From positions 1-8,260 of the forward strand of contig JABSPN010000122.1 in assembly GCA_013214425.1 (NCBI GenBank): a stretch of DNA of 8,260 bases, in the 5' to 3' direction. Positions 6,406-8,260 of the stretch are shown here, piece by piece. The translations under genes and the position numbers were made by a program. The notes beneath the pieces were generated by a model that saw nothing but the letters and a program-made list of their open reading frames with translations, searched no databases and had not been told where the DNA came from. This DNA is from Flavobacteriaceae bacterium. Lineage in GTDB: Bacteria; Bacteroidota; Bacteroidia; Flavobacteriales; Flavobacteriaceae. Position 1 is the stretch's first letter; every line of letters begins with the position of its first letter.

Positions 6406-7536
6406 CTAATTCAATTTGCTGTAAAAATACAAATCATAATCAGGTAAGACTTCTGGATGCATTATTTTAATCATATCTTTTAAGATAAGATCTGGTCTGT
6501 TGGGCGCTAATTCATAATAGAGTAAACCACCAGTAGCACCTTTCTTTTCAGCAAAATTATAGATCTTACCGTTTTTAAAAGCATCAAACTGAGCGTAGTG
6601 TTCATTTCGTTCTAATAATTCAGCCTTAGATTCTGAACTTCCAGGGGCAATCCAAAAATCGGCCAATTTTACTTTAACTAATACTTGTTCAAAGTTTAAG
6701 TCGATACTTCCAGAGCCTTTAGTTTCTGACCATAAATATTGACCTCCGGCATCTTGTATAAATTGAGCCGCCCAGGAATCTCCATGGGGCAAATACCAAA
6801 CATCTTTGTACATGGCACCACTCAAAACTGTAGGGTTATTTTGAATTGTAGCCGCTAATTCTTTAGCTTCATTATAATCGTTGGCAATTTTTTTAAAAAT
6901 CTCTTGAGCCTCTTTTTCCTTACCGAATAAATATCCGAAGAATTTAATCCACTCTGCTTTACCCAGAGGATGACCTTCTGTCCAATCGGCATTAAATAGA
7001 ACAGGGATTCCTGATTTTTCTATAGTATTAAATGTTTTGTTGTTACCATCTACTGCAAAGCCTACCACAGCATCAGGTTTCAATTTTAATAGCACTTCAG
7101 TATTGATACTCTCATTTTTTCCTAATTCTTTAACAGCTCCCTGATCAATTAATTGTCTGGTTTTTTCTGAAGAAACATAATTGGTATTTGGGAATCCAAC
7201 TAATTGTTTTTCTACCCCAAGGGCCTCTAAGGCAGGAATATGTGTAGTTGAGGTGACTACAATTTTCTCCAGAGGAACAGATATAGTTGTATTTACTGAA
7301 ACAGAATCTGGTAATTGTTTACCTTCAGGTAATAAAGCATACTTGTAAGTTATATCTGCATTAGGCCAGGGATTGGTGATATGCAAAACTTTGAATTCTC
7401 CATAATCCATAACTTCAAATCCTTTGGCATAATCATTTTGGATTACAGAAGTTTTTAGTTTTTGATCAACTTTGGGTTCTTTCTTACAAAATGTAAAAAG
7501 AACAATAAAGGATAGCAATGCATATTTTCTTATCAT
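6406..7536 (-). CDS. Lipoprotein substrate-binding protein of the cobalamin/iron-complex importer
   Basis: This is the periplasmic-side receptor, class III (helix-backbone, FecB/BtuF-like). Residues 1-16 form a signal peptide, and C17 in LFTFC-KKE is the likely lipidated cysteine. The lipobox is relaxed, as is common in this phylum. Residues 30-90 are an N-terminal extension with a beta-rich segment (FKVLHITNPWPNA), seen in Bacteroidota homologues. The binding fold begins with KIVVTSTTHIPALEALG (91-107) and GFPNTNYV (114-121), continues with LKPDAVVGF (152-160), and the second lobe starts near WTEGHPLGKAEWIKFFGYLF (185-204). A second conserved block is DVWYLPHGDSWAAQFIQDAG (245-264). It stands first of the three transporter genes, 212 bp after the Dph6-like gene. 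A corrinoid ligand is my preference by context. Haem or a siderophore remains possible. Confidence 0.92.
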   Translation of the reverse strand: MIRKYALLSFIVLFTFCKKEPKVDQKLKTSVIQNDYAKGFEVMDYGEFKVLHITNPWPNADITYKYALLPEGKQLPDSVSVNTTISVPLEKIVVTSTTHIPALEALGVEKQLVGFPNTNYVSSEKTRQLIDQGAVKELGKNESINTEVLLKLKPDAVVGFAVDGNNKTFNTIEKSGIPVLFNADWTEGHPLGKAEWIKFFGYLFGKEKEAQEIFKKIANDYNEAKELAATIQNNPTVLSGAMYKDVWYLPHGDSWAAQFIQDAGGQYLWSETKGSGSIDLNFEQVLVKVKLADFWIAPGSSESKAELLERNEHYAQFDAFKNGKIYNFAEKKGATGGLLYYELAPNRPDLILKDMIKIMHPEVLPDYDLYFYSKLN

Positions 7537-7748
7537 GGCTTAAAAGTAGTATTTATTCTTTATCTAAAATAATTTGCGGTTTATCCAAATAAAAGTCAAT
7601 AAAAATGGCTTTAAGTCTCATAAAGTTACATTTCTATACAAAATCGAAATATACTCACTTCGAGCGATAAGTCATTCCATAAGCATCTAAATTTGTCAGT
7701 GATAGTAGTAATTTACCAGTCCAATAAATAAAGGTTGCTTGCAAAAAA
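7537..7748. other. Gap between the Dph6-like gene and the binding-protein gene
   Basis: This 212-bp region has no supported gene. It holds a small inverted pair, TCGAA (7644-7648) and TTCGA (7659-7663), and the left arm of the inverted repeat described at 7715-7761. Toward the importer, TTTATTTG (complement of 7586-7593) is one mismatch from TAnnTTTG, without a good -33. I looked for cobalamin-riboswitch hallmarks on the minus strand and did not see them. The length allows an internal promoter or RNA processing site, so the importer genes may not depend wholly on read-through. Confidence 0.35.
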
Positions 7749-7761
7749 CTATTGGGCTGGT
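7715..7761 (-). repeat. Inverted repeat spanning the stop codon of the Dph6-like gene
   Basis: Arms 7715-7726 (ACCAGTCCAATA) and 7750-7761 (TATTGGGCTGGT) match at 11 of 12 positions around a 23-nt loop. The right arm covers the last codons and two bases of the stop codon of the Dph6-like gene. In minus-strand RNA the one mismatch is C-A. In plus-strand RNA it is a G-U wobble. The U6 run on the minus strand lies in the loop, not after the stem, so this is not a standard terminator for the gene. It could be an RNA processing or stability element. Confidence 0.5.
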
Positions 7762-8260
7762 TTCTCTTTTATTAGATCACAAAAGAAATATCCTATTTGC
7801 TTTTTTTCTGGTTTCTCAACAAAACAATCATCATCTGCATCTGGGTTTTTATATGTTTTATAAAGGATGTCACCTTTTGTAAAATCAACTCGATGTTTAA
7901 AAATTGGTCCGTCAAAAACAAAGGTGTGAAATTCTCCATTTTCACCGCAAGGGTCTATATTTGATGGAAGCTCGCTAATAAGCTCTTTAGTGATGACTTC
8001 TCCAATAAAATCTTTTCCTAACAAATCTGCCTTGCAGCTTACAATAATGGTTTTAAAACCAAGATCCAGAAACTCATAAATCAGATAAGAAGTATTTCTT
8101 TTCCACAAAGGGAAATGAGGTTTTATACCAACTTTAAGTAATTGTTTTTCTCGATAAGCTCTCAAATCTTCTAAAAAAATATCACCAAAAATGCTATGTG
8201 TTATTTCTTCTGAAATGAGTTGTGAATTGATCTCTTGCATGATTTGATTATAATCATCCA
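7749..8260 (-). CDS. Dph6-related ATP pyrophosphatase, N-terminus beyond the window
   Basis: This belongs to the PP-loop family related to archaeal MJ0570 and eukaryotic diphthine-ammonia ligase (Dph6). An ATG exists at 8240, but the frame stays open to the right edge (DDYNQI precedes it), and the N-terminal PP-loop ATP site (SGGKDS-type) is missing. The gene is therefore cut by the window and the ATG is internal. Counting from that methionine, the visible C-terminal half shows HSIFGDIFLEDLRAYREKQL (15-34), GIKPHFPLWKRNT (38-50), DLGFKTIIVSC (59-69), the signature DPCGENGEFHTFVFDGP (96-112) and GYFFCDLI (149-156). Bacteria lack diphthamide, so the true substrate is unknown. It is read in the same direction as the importer genes. 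I recall relatives being linked with B12 uptake loci in Bacteroidota, which would make a corrinoid-related role possible. Confidence 0.9.
   Translation of the reverse strand, partial: DDYNQIMQEINSQLISEEITHSIFGDIFLEDLRAYREKQLLKVGIKPHFPLWKRNTSYLIYEFLDLGFKTIIVSCKADLLGKDFIGEVITKELISELPSNIDPCGENGEFHTFVFDGPIFKHRVDFTKGDILYKTYKNPDADDDCFVEKPEKKQIGYFFCDLIKEKPAQ

Noticed and set aside
7553..7621. 22-codon minus-strand ORF ahead of the binding-protein gene
   Set aside because: It is short, has no distinctive composition, and nothing marks its start. A leader peptide is possible but unsupported.
7537..7748. Cobalamin riboswitch ahead of the importer genes
   Set aside because: I could not find a B12-box-like conserved core on the minus strand, and the gap is likely internal to the operon. 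A riboswitch, if present, would lie beyond 8260.
7749..8240. A short complete protein starting at ATG 8240
   Set aside because: The frame is open to the window edge, and the sequence aligns by memory to only the C-terminal part of a longer PP-loop enzyme, so this is an edge truncation and not a short gene.

Overview
The window looks like chromosomal DNA from a member of the Bacteroidota, most likely the Flavobacteriia. The evidence is low GC, A-rich rather than Shine-Dalgarno-rich leaders, a flavobacterial-type -7 element (TACATTTG) upstream of one gene, and protein sequences typical of that group: an Sua5 with its C-terminal domain, a BtuC/FecC-type permease, a BtuD-like ATPase with the Bacteroidota form of the Q-loop region, and a Dph6-related ATP pyrophosphatase. 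Nearly every gene lies on the minus strand. The only supported plus-strand gene is a 34-codon membrane peptide. No rRNA, tRNA, CRISPR array, transposase or phage gene is visible.

Layout, left to right. Positions 1-228 hold the N-terminal part of a small secreted protein cut by the window edge. Positions 380-907 encode an unrecognised cysteine-rich zinc-ribbon-like protein, and 986-2308 encode RmuC, which is upstream of it in transcription. A divergent region of about 180 bp leads to a small plus-strand ORF for a single-pass membrane peptide (2487-2591). A hairpin at 2604-2635 separates this from a tightly coupled pair of unknown minus-strand genes (3106-3441, then 2635-3105). Next is the threonylcarbamoyl-AMP synthase gene (3550-4506), with its own promoter-like element.

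The right half is a transport operon read from right to left. It starts with a Dph6-like ATP pyrophosphatase that runs off the right edge (7749-8260). After a 212-bp gap come a lipoprotein substrate-binding protein (6406-7536), a permease (5371-6402) and an ATPase (4578-5378). The last three are spaced by 3 bp and by an 8-bp overlap. The ATPase seems to start at TTG, and its last codons form half of a hairpin with a U-rich tail, which makes a clear end to the operon. Together these genes encode a class of ABC importer that brings cobalamin, haem or ferric siderophores in from the periplasm. The linked Dph6-like gene leads me to favour a corrinoid, but no riboswitch or TonB-dependent receptor is inside the window to settle it.

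Most of the window is ordinary housekeeping and transport DNA, and I found no strong case for a wholly new system. The points most worth a second look are the 34-aa membrane peptide, the stop/start-coupled unknown pair, the 8-cysteine protein next to rmuC, the link between the Dph6-like enzyme and the importer, and the hairpins built into the 3' ends of two coding regions.
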